Positions 52,966 to 61,208 of a stretch of 64,000 nt of DNA are shown here, one piece after another. The DNA comes from Beijerinckia sp. 28-YEA-48 (GTDB taxonomy: Bacteria; Pseudomonadota; Alphaproteobacteria; Rhizobiales; Beijerinckiaceae), in NCBI RefSeq assembly GCF_900104955.1, contig NZ_FNSI01000001.1, positions 2,328,001 through 2,392,000 of the forward strand. The letters run 5' to 3'. Under the pieces are notes generated by a model. That model saw only the letters and a list, made by a program, of their open reading frames with translations. It was not told the origin of the DNA and did no database searches. The translations under genes and the position numbers were made by a program. How positions within the stretch are numbered: position 1 is the stretch's first letter; every line of letters begins with the position of its first letter.

Positions 52966-53739
52966 ATGACCAGGCCGGACGCCATTCAGTTCCGTAAACG
53001 GCTTGCTATGGGAGAGGTTCTGGCCGGGACGTTCGCCAAGACGCCGACCGGCCATGCGACGGAGATCTTTGGCGATCTCGGCTATGATTTTATCGTTATC
53101 GATGAAGAGCATGCGCCATTTGACCGCCGCTCGATCGATGAGGCGATCGTCGCCGCCCGCGCCGCCAACATTGCTGCTCTGGTGCGCGTGGCGTCCAGCG
53201 CGCCCTCCAATTTATTGTCGGTCCTCGATTGTGGCGCCGTTGGCGTGCTGGTTCCCCATGTCGCCACCGTGGAGAGCGCCCGCGACATCGCCGCCGCTTG
53301 CCGCTATCGCAAGGGCAGCCGCGGCTTCTCGAATTCGCCACGGGCGGGCCGCTATGGCGGCCTCAACCTCGCCCAGCATCTAGAACATGCCGACGCCATC
53401 ACAACGGTTGTTGCCCAGATCGAAGATCCGTCGGCTCTGTCCGTTGTCGAGGATATCGCGCGTGTCGACGGCATTGACGCCCTCTTCGTCGGGCGCGGCG
53501 ATCTCGCCGCCGCCATGGAAGAAAGCTCGCCCGAGGCGCCCGCCGTTCGCTCTGCCGCAGAGCGCGTGGCGAAAGCCGCGCGGGCGGCCGGCAAGCCGGT
53601 TCTGTTCTTTGTCGGAAGCCTCGCAGACGCAGCTGCCATGCGCGAAATCGGCGCCAGCGGCTTCATCTACATGTCCGATCAGGGCCTGATGCGCCAGGCA
53701 GCCGCCAAAGCGCTCGCCGATCTCAAGACGCTCAAGTAG
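52966..53739 (+). CDS. HpcH/HpaI-family aldolase
   Basis: A 257-residue class II, metal-dependent aldolase of the HpcH/HpaI (citrate lyase beta-like) family, which splits 2-oxo-hydroxy acids to pyruvate or another keto acid plus aldehyde. The opening FRKRLAMGEVLAGTFAKTPT, then YDFIVIDEEHAPFD (DxEH), PHVATVESARDIAAACRYRK and VAQIEDPSALSVVEDIA with the glutamate metal ligand, and DALFVGRGDLAAAM with the aspartate ligand, are all in place. AGAGGA precedes the ATG. First gene of a five-gene operon facing an IclR regulator. Confidence 0.87.
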   Translation: MTRPDAIQFRKRLAMGEVLAGTFAKTPTGHATEIFGDLGYDFIVIDEEHAPFDRRSIDEAIVAARAANIAALVRVASSAPSNLLSVLDCGAVGVLVPHVATVESARDIAAACRYRKGSRGFSNSPRAGRYGGLNLAQHLEHADAITTVVAQIEDPSALSVVEDIARVDGIDALFVGRGDLAAAMEESSPEAPAVRSAAERVAKAARAAGKPVLFFVGSLADAAAMREIGASGFIYMSDQGLMRQAAAKALADLKTLK

Positions 53740-53751
53740 GGAGTACCACCG

Positions 53752-54615
53752 ATGCCGATCGCCAAGCGCAAAGCAACTCATGCGCGCCACTATCAGGATC
53801 AACCGCAGACAATCGACGCGGACGGTTCGAAGCATTGGATCACCCGCGCCGCGAATTTCGTTGCCGATGTTACCGAAGCCAAGCCGGGCGCAACCCTGAC
53901 GCGCGCTCAGCAAGCGGACGAATACATGGCCTTCGTGGTCACCGGCCGCGCCATCGTGGAAGCGGGATCGGAACGCCGGAACATCGAGCCCGAGACTTTA
54001 CTGATCATGCCGCCTGGCGCCAGCACGATCTCGATGCCCGATGGTGGCGAGATCATTCGGATCTTTTCGAACAAGGCGACGGATCTGACCACGTCCGCTA
54101 TCAACGCCGCGATCTATGCCGATGCGGCCGCAGAAGTGACGCCCATCACACCCTGGCCGCAGCCGACCGATGGCTTCAAGATCCGCAGTTATCGACTTGC
54201 CGACTTCAAAAGCCCGGACCCGAGCCCGCTGAAGATGCGGGTGTTCCGCTCGACCAATTTGATGATCAATATTTTCGAACCTTGGTCCAACCGGCGCGAT
54301 CCGGGAAAGCTCAGCCCCCATTGGCACGACGACTTCGAGCAGATGTCGTTTGGTCTGCGCGGCGCATTCCGGCATCACCTGCGCTATCCGTGGGGACCGG
54401 ACATGAGCAAATGGGAAGACGACGAGCATGTCACCTATGAGGCCAGCCCGTCGATCCTGGTCATTCCGGCTGGCGTGATTCACACGACACAAGACATCGG
54501 AGACGGCACCACCTGGCTTGTCGATATCTTCGGACCGCCCCGCGTCGATTTTTCATCCAAGCCCGGCTTCGTCCTTAACGAAGCGGATTATCCCATGCCG
54601 AAGCGCGACGCCTGA
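53752..54615 (+). CDS. Cupin-domain protein
   Basis: A 287-residue protein with two cupin-like halves. The first (about 50-105) has DEYMAFVVTGRAIVEAGSERRNIEPETLLIMPPGA. The second (about 180-265) has SPHWHDDFEQMSFGLRGAFRHHL, with His/His/Glu spaced like a cupin metal site, then VIPAGVIHTTQDIG supplying another His. This suggests a metal-binding enzyme, such as an isomerase or dioxygenase acting on a small acid, but no reaction can be assigned. It is 12 bp after the aldolase gene and clearly belongs to its operon. GGGAG lies upstream of the ATG. Confidence 0.75.
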   Translation: MPIAKRKATHARHYQDQPQTIDADGSKHWITRAANFVADVTEAKPGATLTRAQQADEYMAFVVTGRAIVEAGSERRNIEPETLLIMPPGASTISMPDGGEIIRIFSNKATDLTTSAINAAIYADAAAEVTPITPWPQPTDGFKIRSYRLADFKSPDPSPLKMRVFRSTNLMINIFEPWSNRRDPGKLSPHWHDDFEQMSFGLRGAFRHHLRYPWGPDMSKWEDDEHVTYEASPSILVIPAGVIHTTQDIGDGTTWLVDIFGPPRVDFSSKPGFVLNEADYPMPKRDA

Positions 54616-54663
54616 AGGCCATCAGCCCTCCCGCGAGATCCTGATAATCAGACAGGTGAAAGC

Positions 54664-55611
54664 ATGACCACTCAATCGGTGAAGGACATCGAAACACGGA
54701 TCGACGACATTTTGGTGGGCGCCATCGATCCGCATGTGCACTCCGGCCCGTCGATCGCGACACGCGCCATTGACCATCTTGAACTGGCGCAATTGATGTC
54801 GACGGCGCGCTTCGCCGCGGTGATCACCAAAGATCATGATTACAGCGGCGTAATGGCTGCGGCATTGATTGCCCGTCATCATCCAGAACTAATCACCAAG
54901 GTTTATTCGAGCATCGTGCTCAACAATGTCGTCGGTGGCTTTAATCCTTACGCGGTCGAACATACGGCGGCGATGGGTGGAAAGACCGTCTATATGCCGA
55001 CGCTGGCGGCAGAGAACCATTTGCGTTGGGAAAAGAACGGAACCTGGGTCCACCCGGCGTCGACGCAGAAAATGCGTCCGGCCTCCGCCGTTCTTGTTCT
55101 CGACCCCTCGGGTGAAGTCCGGGATGAAGTCAAGGAAGTGCTTGATATCATCGCCGAGAACGACATGGCGCTGGCCAGCGGCCACCTTCATGTGAGCGAG
55201 ACCTGGAAGGTCTTCGAGGAAGCAAAAAAGCGTGGCGTCAAACGCATGATCCTCACCCACCCCGAAGAGATTGTCGACGCGTCCCTCAATGACGTGAAGG
55301 GAATCGCCGCGATGGGCGCCTTCGTCGAACATTCTCTCTGCATGTTCCTGGAAGGCTCGAAGTTCAAGGTGGCGGGGCCTGACGACATGCGCAAGCTCAT
55401 CGATGCGGCGAGCGTCGAACAGACGATCATGTGTTCGGACCTGGGCCAGCCCGGCGTTTTCAGCCCGCTCGAAGGGTTCCGTCGCGGCGTTAAAATGTGC
55501 CTCGATCTCGGCTTCACCGACGATGAAGTGCATCAGATGGTGTCGACTAACGCGGCGCGCGCCTTTGGCCTGGAAGCCGAGGTCGCGCGCGTCAAGGCCC
55601 TCCCCCATTAA
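54664..55611 (+). CDS. Amidohydrolase-like protein of the DUF6282 type
   Basis: A 315-residue protein resembling the uncharacterised DUF6282 family. A metal motif HVH occurs in GAIDPHVHSGPSIATR near residue 22. Further candidate ligands are D/H in ITKDHDYSG, H in LASGHLHVSETW, H in LTHPEEIVD and D in MCSDLGQPG, in the order expected of an amidohydrolase barrel. This supports a hydrolase of a cyclic amide, lactone or ester. The gene is 48 bp after the cupin gene. Its catalytic substrate is unknown. Confidence 0.75.
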   Translation: MTTQSVKDIETRIDDILVGAIDPHVHSGPSIATRAIDHLELAQLMSTARFAAVITKDHDYSGVMAAALIARHHPELITKVYSSIVLNNVVGGFNPYAVEHTAAMGGKTVYMPTLAAENHLRWEKNGTWVHPASTQKMRPASAVLVLDPSGEVRDEVKEVLDIIAENDMALASGHLHVSETWKVFEEAKKRGVKRMILTHPEEIVDASLNDVKGIAAMGAFVEHSLCMFLEGSKFKVAGPDDMRKLIDAASVEQTIMCSDLGQPGVFSPLEGFRRGVKMCLDLGFTDDEVHQMVSTNAARAFGLEAEVARVKALPH

Positions 55612-55658
55612 GGCAGGCGCCCAGCCTCAAGCGAGACAAGTTCAAGCGAGACAAGCTC

Positions 55659-56708
55659 ATGAGTAAACCGAATCTGGAAACACGGATTGGCTCCGTCCAG
55701 CTCAAGAACCCGGTGATCGCCGGTTCCGCCGAACATCTGATTGATGCCGACGGTGTGCGCCGCGCATTGAAAGCAGGTGCTGGTGCGGTCGTGGTGAAAT
55801 CCACCAATGAATCGCAGGCAGCGCGCGATCAATTGCAGCAGGCCGAATATACGGTTTTGGATGACCAATGGCGCCCCATTCCCTGGAACGCCTCGGCGCC
55901 GAGAACCGCCTTCGTCGCCTGCCGCTCTGGCCTGACGCCGCAACCGTTCGAAGCCTGGCTCGAACAGACCTCGCGCCTCGATCGTGAAGCGCGTAGTAGC
56001 GATGCCGTCGTCGTGGCCAGCATCATCCTCTCCGATCTCGATCGCGCCGTCGCCATGGCCAAGCAGATCGAGCAGGAAGGTCTTCGGGTTCTCGAACTGA
56101 ATATCGGCACGCCCTATGCGAGCCAGTCGGCCAAGGGCGCGGTCTCCACCGAGCTTCTGCCCGAGCGCATCACAACGATCGTCACAGCGGTCCGCTCGGC
56201 CGTTTCCATTCCACTTTGGGTCAAGATCACCGGACAGAGCGAACGCGTGCCGGATCTCGCCGGCGCCGCCTTCGAAGCGCGCGCCGATGCAGTGGTGATG
56301 GCCGGGCGGTTGCTCGGCCTTATTCCCGATGTCGAAACCCTTGAGCCCATTCTTGGCACCACGCTTGGTGTCGGCGGTTCATGGCACTTGCCGATGACCT
56401 GCCAGTGGCTGGCGCTGACCCGCAGCAAGCTCGGTCCAGACCGCGCTTTGATCGGCACCAATGGCGCGCAATCCGGCCTGGATGTGGCGCGCATGATGTT
56501 GGCTGGCGCATCGGCTGTGGAGATGTCGTCGCAGGTGATGCTGCGAGGCTTCGAACTTCTGGAACAGACCTTGTCCGAGCTCGAAGCCTATCTCGATCGC
56601 AAGCAGCTCAGCGCGAGCGCTCTGATCGGGAAGGCCGCGGACAGCCGCAAGACCTTCGCTCAAATGACCATGCGCCAGGACAATTGGCGCAACTACATTC
56701 CGCACTAG
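55659..56708 (+). CDS. Dihydroorotate/dihydropyrimidine dehydrogenase-like FMN flavoprotein
   Basis: A 349-residue TIM-barrel flavoprotein of the DHOD superfamily. The N-terminus TRIGSVQLKNPVIAGSAEHLIDADGVRRALKAGAGAVVVKST matches the FMN-binding start of DHOD and PreA proteins. Later segments include VLELNIGTPYAS, PLWVKITGQSERVPDL (phosphate and substrate-binding lysine region), LIGTNGAQSGLDVARMMLAGASAVEMSS near residue 265. It lacks the Fe-S domain of PreA. It stands in a catabolic operon and not with pyr genes, so it probably reduces or oxidises another ring or enone. A 47-bp gap separates it from the DUF6282-like gene. Confidence 0.72.
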   Translation: MSKPNLETRIGSVQLKNPVIAGSAEHLIDADGVRRALKAGAGAVVVKSTNESQAARDQLQQAEYTVLDDQWRPIPWNASAPRTAFVACRSGLTPQPFEAWLEQTSRLDREARSSDAVVVASIILSDLDRAVAMAKQIEQEGLRVLELNIGTPYASQSAKGAVSTELLPERITTIVTAVRSAVSIPLWVKITGQSERVPDLAGAAFEARADAVVMAGRLLGLIPDVETLEPILGTTLGVGGSWHLPMTCQWLALTRSKLGPDRALIGTNGAQSGLDVARMMLAGASAVEMSSQVMLRGFELLEQTLSELEAYLDRKQLSASALIGKAADSRKTFAQMTMRQDNWRNYIPH

Positions 56709-56712
56709 AGCA

Positions 56713-56738
56713 AATTGCGTTTCGACAGAAACGCAATT
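56713..56738. terminator. 11-bp perfect hairpin after the DHOD-like gene
   Basis: AATTGCGTTTC and GAAACGCAATT pair around GACA, immediately after the stop. A T-run (TTTTT) follows at about 56750. It could end or attenuate transcription before the MFS gene. Confidence 0.55.
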
Positions 56739-56771
56739 CAATCGGGATCTTTTTCGACGCGTCTTTGTGGC

Positions 56772-56837
56772 GTTTGACGCCGTCAAACTGCAAAACGCTA
56801 TCGCAAGCAAGCATAGAACCGATGTGAAATTCGGTTC
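56772..56837. promoter_or_regulatory. Two palindromes upstream of the MFS gene
   Basis: GTTTGACG-C-CGTCAAAC (56772-56788) is a near-perfect palindrome with one central base. GAACCGA-N8-TCGGTTC (56816-56837) follows 16 bp upstream of the MFS ATG and resembles the element at 20393. Both are operator-like. Confidence 0.5.
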
Positions 56838-56852
56838 GGAGAGGGAATAGAA

Positions 56853-58163
56853 ATGTCACTCGCCAATGAGGCTCACCCCGTCGACTCTCAGGAATTATTC
56901 CGGAAGGTCATCTGGCGCGTGGTTCCTTTGACCGTGTTGATTTACCTGATCGCCATCATCGATCGGGCCAATGTCGGCTTTGCAAAGCTGCAGATGGTGT
57001 CAGCGCTGCATATGACCGAGCAGCTCTACGGCCTGGCGTCCTCGCTTTTCTTCATCGGCTATCTGGCGCTTGAAATTCCCAGTGCCTTTGCTGTCAATCG
57101 ATTTGGCGCCCGTCTCTGGCTGGCCCGTATCCTGTTGACCTGGGGCGTGTTGACGATCGCCACGGCTTGGGTGACCTCGGGCAGCCTGTTCGCGGCCCTG
57201 CGGTTTCTGGTCGGCTGCGCGGAAGCCGGCGCCTATCCGGGCATCATCTATTATTTCACGCTTTGGTTTCCCAAGGCGCATCGGGCAAAGGTGCTGGGTT
57301 TCCTCACTCTTGGCAGCGCTTTCGGCAATATGTTCGGCTCTCTTGTCAGCGGCTTTCTGCTCGATCTCGATGGCACGTTCGGGTTTGCTGGCTGGCAGTG
57401 GGTTTTCATTGTCACCGGCCTACCGGCCCTCATCCTGACGCCGTTTGTCTTACTTTGTCTGCCCAATGGCCCCGCCGACGCGAAATTCCTCTCGACGCCG
57501 GAGCGCAACTGGCTGACGGCTGAGCTAGCGAAAGAAACGCCGCCCGGACAGCATGGGAATCCGCTTGCGGTGATTTTCGATAAGCGCGTGTTGATGCTCT
57601 CGGGCGCCTATATGCTGATCCTGGTATCGCTCTACGGCGTCATCTATTGGCTGCCGACCGTCGTGCGTGGCTTCGGTGTCTCCGGGACGCAGAACGGCAT
57701 TCTGAGCTCGATACCTTGGATCGTTGGCGTCTTTGCCTTGGTGACGATCCCGCCGCGCCTGCGCAAGGAGAAAACCGTTCTCCTGGCCATGATCGCGATT
57801 TGTTGCGTGGGCTTGGTCTGTTTTTACCTGAGCACGACACTGCCGCAGAATTGGATGCGCTTGGTTGCCATGTCGATCGGCACACCCTGCATCTCGCTGC
57901 TGTTCCCCTGCTTCTGGTTCCTGCCTTCGCTGTTCTTTTCGGGACAGCGCGCGGCCATGGCCATCGCGGCCATCAGCACGATCGGCAGCCTAGGCGGCTT
58001 CTTCGCGCAAAATCTCATGCCGTGGGTCGCAGGTCTTGCCGGCACTCCTGTGGCGGCCATGCTGGTCCCCGCAGCATGCTTGACCCTCGTCGGCTTGTTC
58101 GCTCTCGCGATCAAAGTCACTGGCTTTGGTAGCCAGCCGCAGGAAGCGCCGCGCGGCGCTTAA
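56853..58163 (+). CDS. MFS transporter, anion:cation symporter (ACS/tartrate-type) family
   Basis: A 436-residue carrier with about twelve membrane segments. The ACS-family opening is plain: VPLTVLIYLIAIIDRANVGFAKLQM near residue 25. The motif A region (NRFGARLWLARILLTWG) and the later GCAEAGAYPGIIYYFTLWFPKAHR segment are also typical of tartrate, phthalate and hexuronate carriers. GAGAGGGA precedes the ATG. It ends the IclR-divergent operon, or has its own promoter given the 144-bp spacer with palindromes. It would import the organic anion that the operon degrades. Confidence 0.88.
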   Translation: MSLANEAHPVDSQELFRKVIWRVVPLTVLIYLIAIIDRANVGFAKLQMVSALHMTEQLYGLASSLFFIGYLALEIPSAFAVNRFGARLWLARILLTWGVLTIATAWVTSGSLFAALRFLVGCAEAGAYPGIIYYFTLWFPKAHRAKVLGFLTLGSAFGNMFGSLVSGFLLDLDGTFGFAGWQWVFIVTGLPALILTPFVLLCLPNGPADAKFLSTPERNWLTAELAKETPPGQHGNPLAVIFDKRVLMLSGAYMLILVSLYGVIYWLPTVVRGFGVSGTQNGILSSIPWIVGVFALVTIPPRLRKEKTVLLAMIAICCVGLVCFYLSTTLPQNWMRLVAMSIGTPCISLLFPCFWFLPSLFFSGQRAAMAIAAISTIGSLGGFFAQNLMPWVAGLAGTPVAAMLVPAACLTLVGLFALAIKVTGFGSQPQEAPRGA

Positions 58164-58179
58164 CGACAAACTTCAAACG

Positions 58180-58217
58180 CGAGCTTCCCGATCTGCATTG
58201 TCTCATCGGGAAGCTCG
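58180..58217. terminator. Convergent terminator-like hairpin
   Basis: CGAGCTTCCCGAT (58180-58192) pairs perfectly with ATCGGGAAGCTCG (58205-58217) around a 12-nt loop, between the MFS gene and the convergent small gene. No T-run follows. Confidence 0.6.
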
Positions 58218-58253
58218 TGGGCCCGCTGCCCCCATAGATCACTGGGCCAAAGA

Positions 58254-58559
58254 TCATTGGGCCAAGGCTGCGCGCCGCCCATCATCCGTCAGCGAGTAAA
58301 TGACCTGCCCGTTTGCCGGTTGTCCCGCACGGATAAAATGCGCTTTCTCCAAGTCGGCAACGAACTCCACAGGCACCTCGATCTGCCTTGCCAGAAGACC
58401 AGCTGAACTCGATCGCCCGCTTGCATCTTCACGCGCTAACGAGAAAACGTCCTGTTTTAAATCACCCTGTGGATGAGACAAGTGTCGCCGGATCACGACA
58501 TCGCTTTTGGCCATAAGCTGCAAAAGTTGTGTCGTCGAAATGTGGCTGCTGAGATGCAT
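58254..58559 (-). CDS. Small hypothetical protein, possibly winged-helix-like
   Basis: A 101-residue cytoplasmic protein of unknown family. The N-terminal half is polar, with LLQLMAKSDVVIRRHLSHPQGDL; the C-terminal half (LLARQIEVPVEFVADLEKAHFI and QVIYSLTDDGRRAALAQ) has the helix-helix-wing rhythm of a MarR/PadR-type winged helix. ATG 58559 has GAGGG upstream. It lies 216 bp downstream of minE on the same strand; a link to division is not evident. Confidence 0.5.
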   Translation of the reverse strand: MHLSSHISTTQLLQLMAKSDVVIRRHLSHPQGDLKQDVFSLAREDASGRSSSAGLLARQIEVPVEFVADLEKAHFIRAGQPANGQVIYSLTDDGRRAALAQ

Positions 58560-58775
58560 GACATTCCCTCGAATCAAAACCGCTTCAAGGAAAATTTAAG
58601 ACGTTCAATGTGGCGGAAGATTGAGGAAGCTCAGACTAACTGAGCTTCTGCTTCTTACTGCAACCGCCTCTCCACCATCTCGATAAGTTCGACGGCAGCA
58701 TGACTGAGCAGCTGAAGCAAAGCCAGCTGCTCATCATTTCAGTATCAATCAAAGCTGTTTCAGGCAGCTCTCTTA

Positions 58776-59039
58776 TCAAGCAGCCCTTTTGCCCGTGTCG
58801 AACGGAATTTCGATATCCACCGCCAGCGTCGAGACCTGAGCGCCGCGTTCCATGCGGACACTGACCTTTTCGTCGTCGATCTGCATATGTTTCGAGATGG
58901 CGCGCAAAATTTCGTCGCGCAGCTTCGTGATGAGATCGGAGTCGCCAACAGCCGCGCGTTCGTGGGCCAGTAGAACCTGGAGCCTTTCGCGTGCCGCTGG
59001 AGCGGACTGGGGACGGGAGAAAAAACGGAGCAGGTTCAT
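58776..59039 (-). CDS. minE: Cell division topological specificity factor MinE
   Basis: An 87-residue MinE. The N-terminal membrane-targeting segment MNLLRFFSRP, the anti-MinCD region with AARERLQVLLAHERAA, and the dimerisation domain with LRDEILRAISKHMQIDDEKVSVRMER are all recognisable. It binds and stimulates MinD at the membrane, restricting MinC to the cell poles. Its start overlaps the minD stop by four bases (ATGA), so the two are coupled. Last gene of minCDE. Confidence 0.95.
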   Translation of the reverse strand: MNLLRFFSRPQSAPAARERLQVLLAHERAAVGDSDLITKLRDEILRAISKHMQIDDEKVSVRMERGAQVSTLAVDIEIPFDTGKRAA

Positions 59040-59851
59040 GCCACTTTCCTTCCGAAGAACTTTCCGAAGAAACTGCGCTTCTCGCCGGGAATGGTAATCG
59101 GCAGAGTCTCCCCCTTGAGCCGGCGCGCGGCATCGAAATAAGCGATCGCAGGCGCACTGCGCTCGTCCGCCAGTGTTACGGGCGATCCAACGTTGGAAGC
59201 GCGCAGCACATCCATGCTCTCTGGAACGATGCCGAGCAGCGGGATCGAAAGAATCTCAAGCACATCGTCGACTTTCAACATGTCGCCGCGCTGGGCCCGG
59301 ACCGGATCGTATCGGGTGAGGAGCAAATGCTTTTCGATCCGATCGCCTGTCTCGGCCTTAAGCGTCTTGGAATCGAGCAGGCCAATGATGCGGTCGGAAT
59401 CGCGCACCGAAGAGACTTCCGGGTTGGTCACGACGATGGCAATGTCCGCATGGCGCATCGCCAGCGTAGCGCCCCGCTCGATGCCGGCAGGGCTGTCGCA
59501 GATGACCCAATCGAAGGCCTGTTTCAGCGCGCCAATGACGGTCTCGACGCCTTCGGCCGTCAGGTTGTCCTTGTCGCGCGTTTGCGAGGCCGGGAGCAGA
59601 TAGAGCGTCTCAAGCCGTTTGTCGCGGATCAACGCCTGCGTCAGCTTGGCCTCGCCCTGAATAACGTTGACGAGGTCGTACACAACACGCCTTTCGGCGC
59701 CCATGACGAGATCGAGGTTGCGCAGCCCGACATCGAAATCAACGACCACGACCTTGTCGCCGTCGCGGGCAAGGGCTGCGCCCAATGCCGCAGAGGAGGT
59801 CGTCTTGCCGACGCCGCCTTTGCCCGATGTAACCACGATGACCTTGCCCAT
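59036..59851 (-). CDS. minD: Septum site-determining ATPase MinD
   Basis: A 271-residue deviant Walker A ATPase. KGGVGKTT at residues 11-18 has both lysines, and the DFDVGLRNLDLVMGAERRVVYD and DSPAGIERGATLAMRHADIAIVVTNPE segments identify MinD. The C-terminal amphipathic membrane-targeting helix is GEKRSFFGKFFGRKVA. ATG 59851 gives MGKVIVVTSGKGGVGKTT with GGAGA upstream. It lies 34 bp after minC and overlaps minE by four bases. Confidence 0.96.
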   Translation of the reverse strand: MGKVIVVTSGKGGVGKTTSSAALGAALARDGDKVVVVDFDVGLRNLDLVMGAERRVVYDLVNVIQGEAKLTQALIRDKRLETLYLLPASQTRDKDNLTAEGVETVIGALKQAFDWVICDSPAGIERGATLAMRHADIAIVVTNPEVSSVRDSDRIIGLLDSKTLKAETGDRIEKHLLLTRYDPVRAQRGDMLKVDDVLEILSIPLLGIVPESMDVLRASNVGSPVTLADERSAPAIAYFDAARRLKGETLPITIPGEKRSFFGKFFGRKVA

Positions 59852-59885
59852 TGAACTCTCCTGTTTATGTGGACGCGCCATCGCC

Positions 59886-60620
59886 TCAGGCGAGTGATCC
59901 AACTTTGAATGTGTCGCCTTCCAGCCAGAACTGGACGGCCTTTCCGCGCAGATCGGGTTTGAGATCCTCGGCTGTCTGGTAGTAACCGTCGATGGCGATC
60001 AGCTCGGCTTCAAGCTTGCTGCAGAAGATGCGCGCTGAAGCATGGCCCATCGTTCCGGCCATCACCCGCCCTCTGAGCGTCCCATAGATGTGGACCGAGC
60101 CGCCGGCGACGATCTCCGCGCCCGAAGCGACCGAGCCGACGACTGTCACATCGCCTTCGGGAAAGATGATCGACTGCCCCGAACGGACCGGTTCTGTCAT
60201 GAGCATGGACGGCAACGCCTTCAGTGGCAGCGGCGCGGCAGGAGCAGCTGCTCCCGCGGGCTTCGATTCCACACTCTCATCGCCGCTCGGCGCTTCGATG
60301 TCCGAAGCCGGACGCCCGTCCGCCATCGCCGGAGGCAGATCCGCGCCGAGCAAGGACGGACGCGCGCCCTCAATGCCCATGATTCGCACATTGCGCTCGC
60401 CGAGCTTGTCGATGAGTTCGCGCAGCTGCGACCGATCGATGTCTAACCCATTGATATCGAGAACCACGGGGCGACGCCGGAAGAAGCCGGTGGAACGCGA
60501 CGCCAAATGGTCGAGCCGCTCCAGCCAGTCCTCGAAAGGCTGTTCGGGCGTCAAAGCCAAAGCAAGAAAACTGCGCCCCTTGAGGCGGATAGGCCGAGGT
60601 TGTGTTAACACGTTGGTCAT
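59886..60620 (-). CDS. minC: Septum formation inhibitor MinC
   Basis: A 244-residue MinC. The N-terminal domain (about 1-100) contains RLKGRSFLALALTP and PVVLDINGLDIDRSQLRELIDKLGERNVRIMGIEGA; a Pro/Ala/Ser-rich linker follows; the C-terminal beta-helix domain (about 145-244) begins VRSGQSIIFPEGDVTVVGSVASGAEIVAGGSVHIYGTLRGRVMAG, the FtsZ/MinD-binding repeat. First gene of minCDE. No strong ribosome-binding site lies before the ATG. Confidence 0.95.
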   Translation of the reverse strand: MTNVLTQPRPIRLKGRSFLALALTPEQPFEDWLERLDHLASRSTGFFRRRPVVLDINGLDIDRSQLRELIDKLGERNVRIMGIEGARPSLLGADLPPAMADGRPASDIEAPSGDESVESKPAGAAAPAAPLPLKALPSMLMTEPVRSGQSIIFPEGDVTVVGSVASGAEIVAGGSVHIYGTLRGRVMAGTMGHASARIFCSKLEAELIAIDGYYQTAEDLKPDLRGKAVQFWLEGDTFKVGSLA

Positions 60621-61208
60621 CTTGGTAAATATTCAGTTGCCACGATGTACCCAGCGAATGGTTAATCGTTGGTAAATTTCAGCTTCTAGCCAAGCCGCCG
60701 ACGCATCAAGCACAGCAATTTCTTTCTCCGGCGCGCTCAATGAGCCATCGTGTCAGAGATAGACTCCCAGGCCTCCTGCGCCTCGCGAGCTTGGGCGCCC
60801 GTAACGATACTTTGTAAGGCGATGGCAGTCGTCTGCGGCCTTGCCCGTAATTTCGATCCTGGCGTCGTCGGCGTGGAAGAAATGGCTCGAATTCAATTTG
60901 TTTTTCTAAGTGCCTCCAAGCGGGCCAATGCTGCGTTCTCGCTCGGCCATGAGACAAAATCTGCTGTCGTCCCGAGCCCGCTTAATGTGATAGCTTGTTA
61001 TCACATTAGGCCTATCAACGCCTCTCTCCGGCGCGAGAAAACAGACCTAATATTTTCACCTTCTCCCTGAATGGCAGCACTTTCAATCACTTTCGGCATC
61101 ACAAAGGGATAATCTTATAGTCTTTTATAAATTTAGATTGCCAAGCCGCCACGCATCGCCTATGCCGGTCGCCTCAGAAACGATGTCTGCGATCATGCGG
61201 AGGATGCG
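60621..61208. other. 588-bp spacer between minC and the alpha/beta hydrolase gene
   Basis: No convincing gene is present. Several short open frames occur on both strands but lack start signals and family features. One - strand frame ends near 60740 in a plausible-looking helical peptide (AREAQEAWESISDTMAH), which could be the remnant of a lost gene. The spacer holds an operator-like palindrome at 60983-61008 and the promoters of the divergent genes. Confidence 0.4.
60983..61008. promoter_or_regulatory. Palindrome TAATGTGATA-N6-TATCACATTA, candidate operator
   Basis: Perfect 10-bp arms with a 6-nt spacer in the minC/hydrolase spacer, 200 bp upstream of the hydrolase start. The TGTGATA/TATCACA arms recall CRP/FNR- or GntR-type sites. 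Confidence 0.6.

Noticed and set aside
60706..61070. Short open frames on both strands in the minC spacer
   Set aside because: They lack ribosome-binding sites and recognisable domains and overlap each other; at most they are decayed coding remnants.
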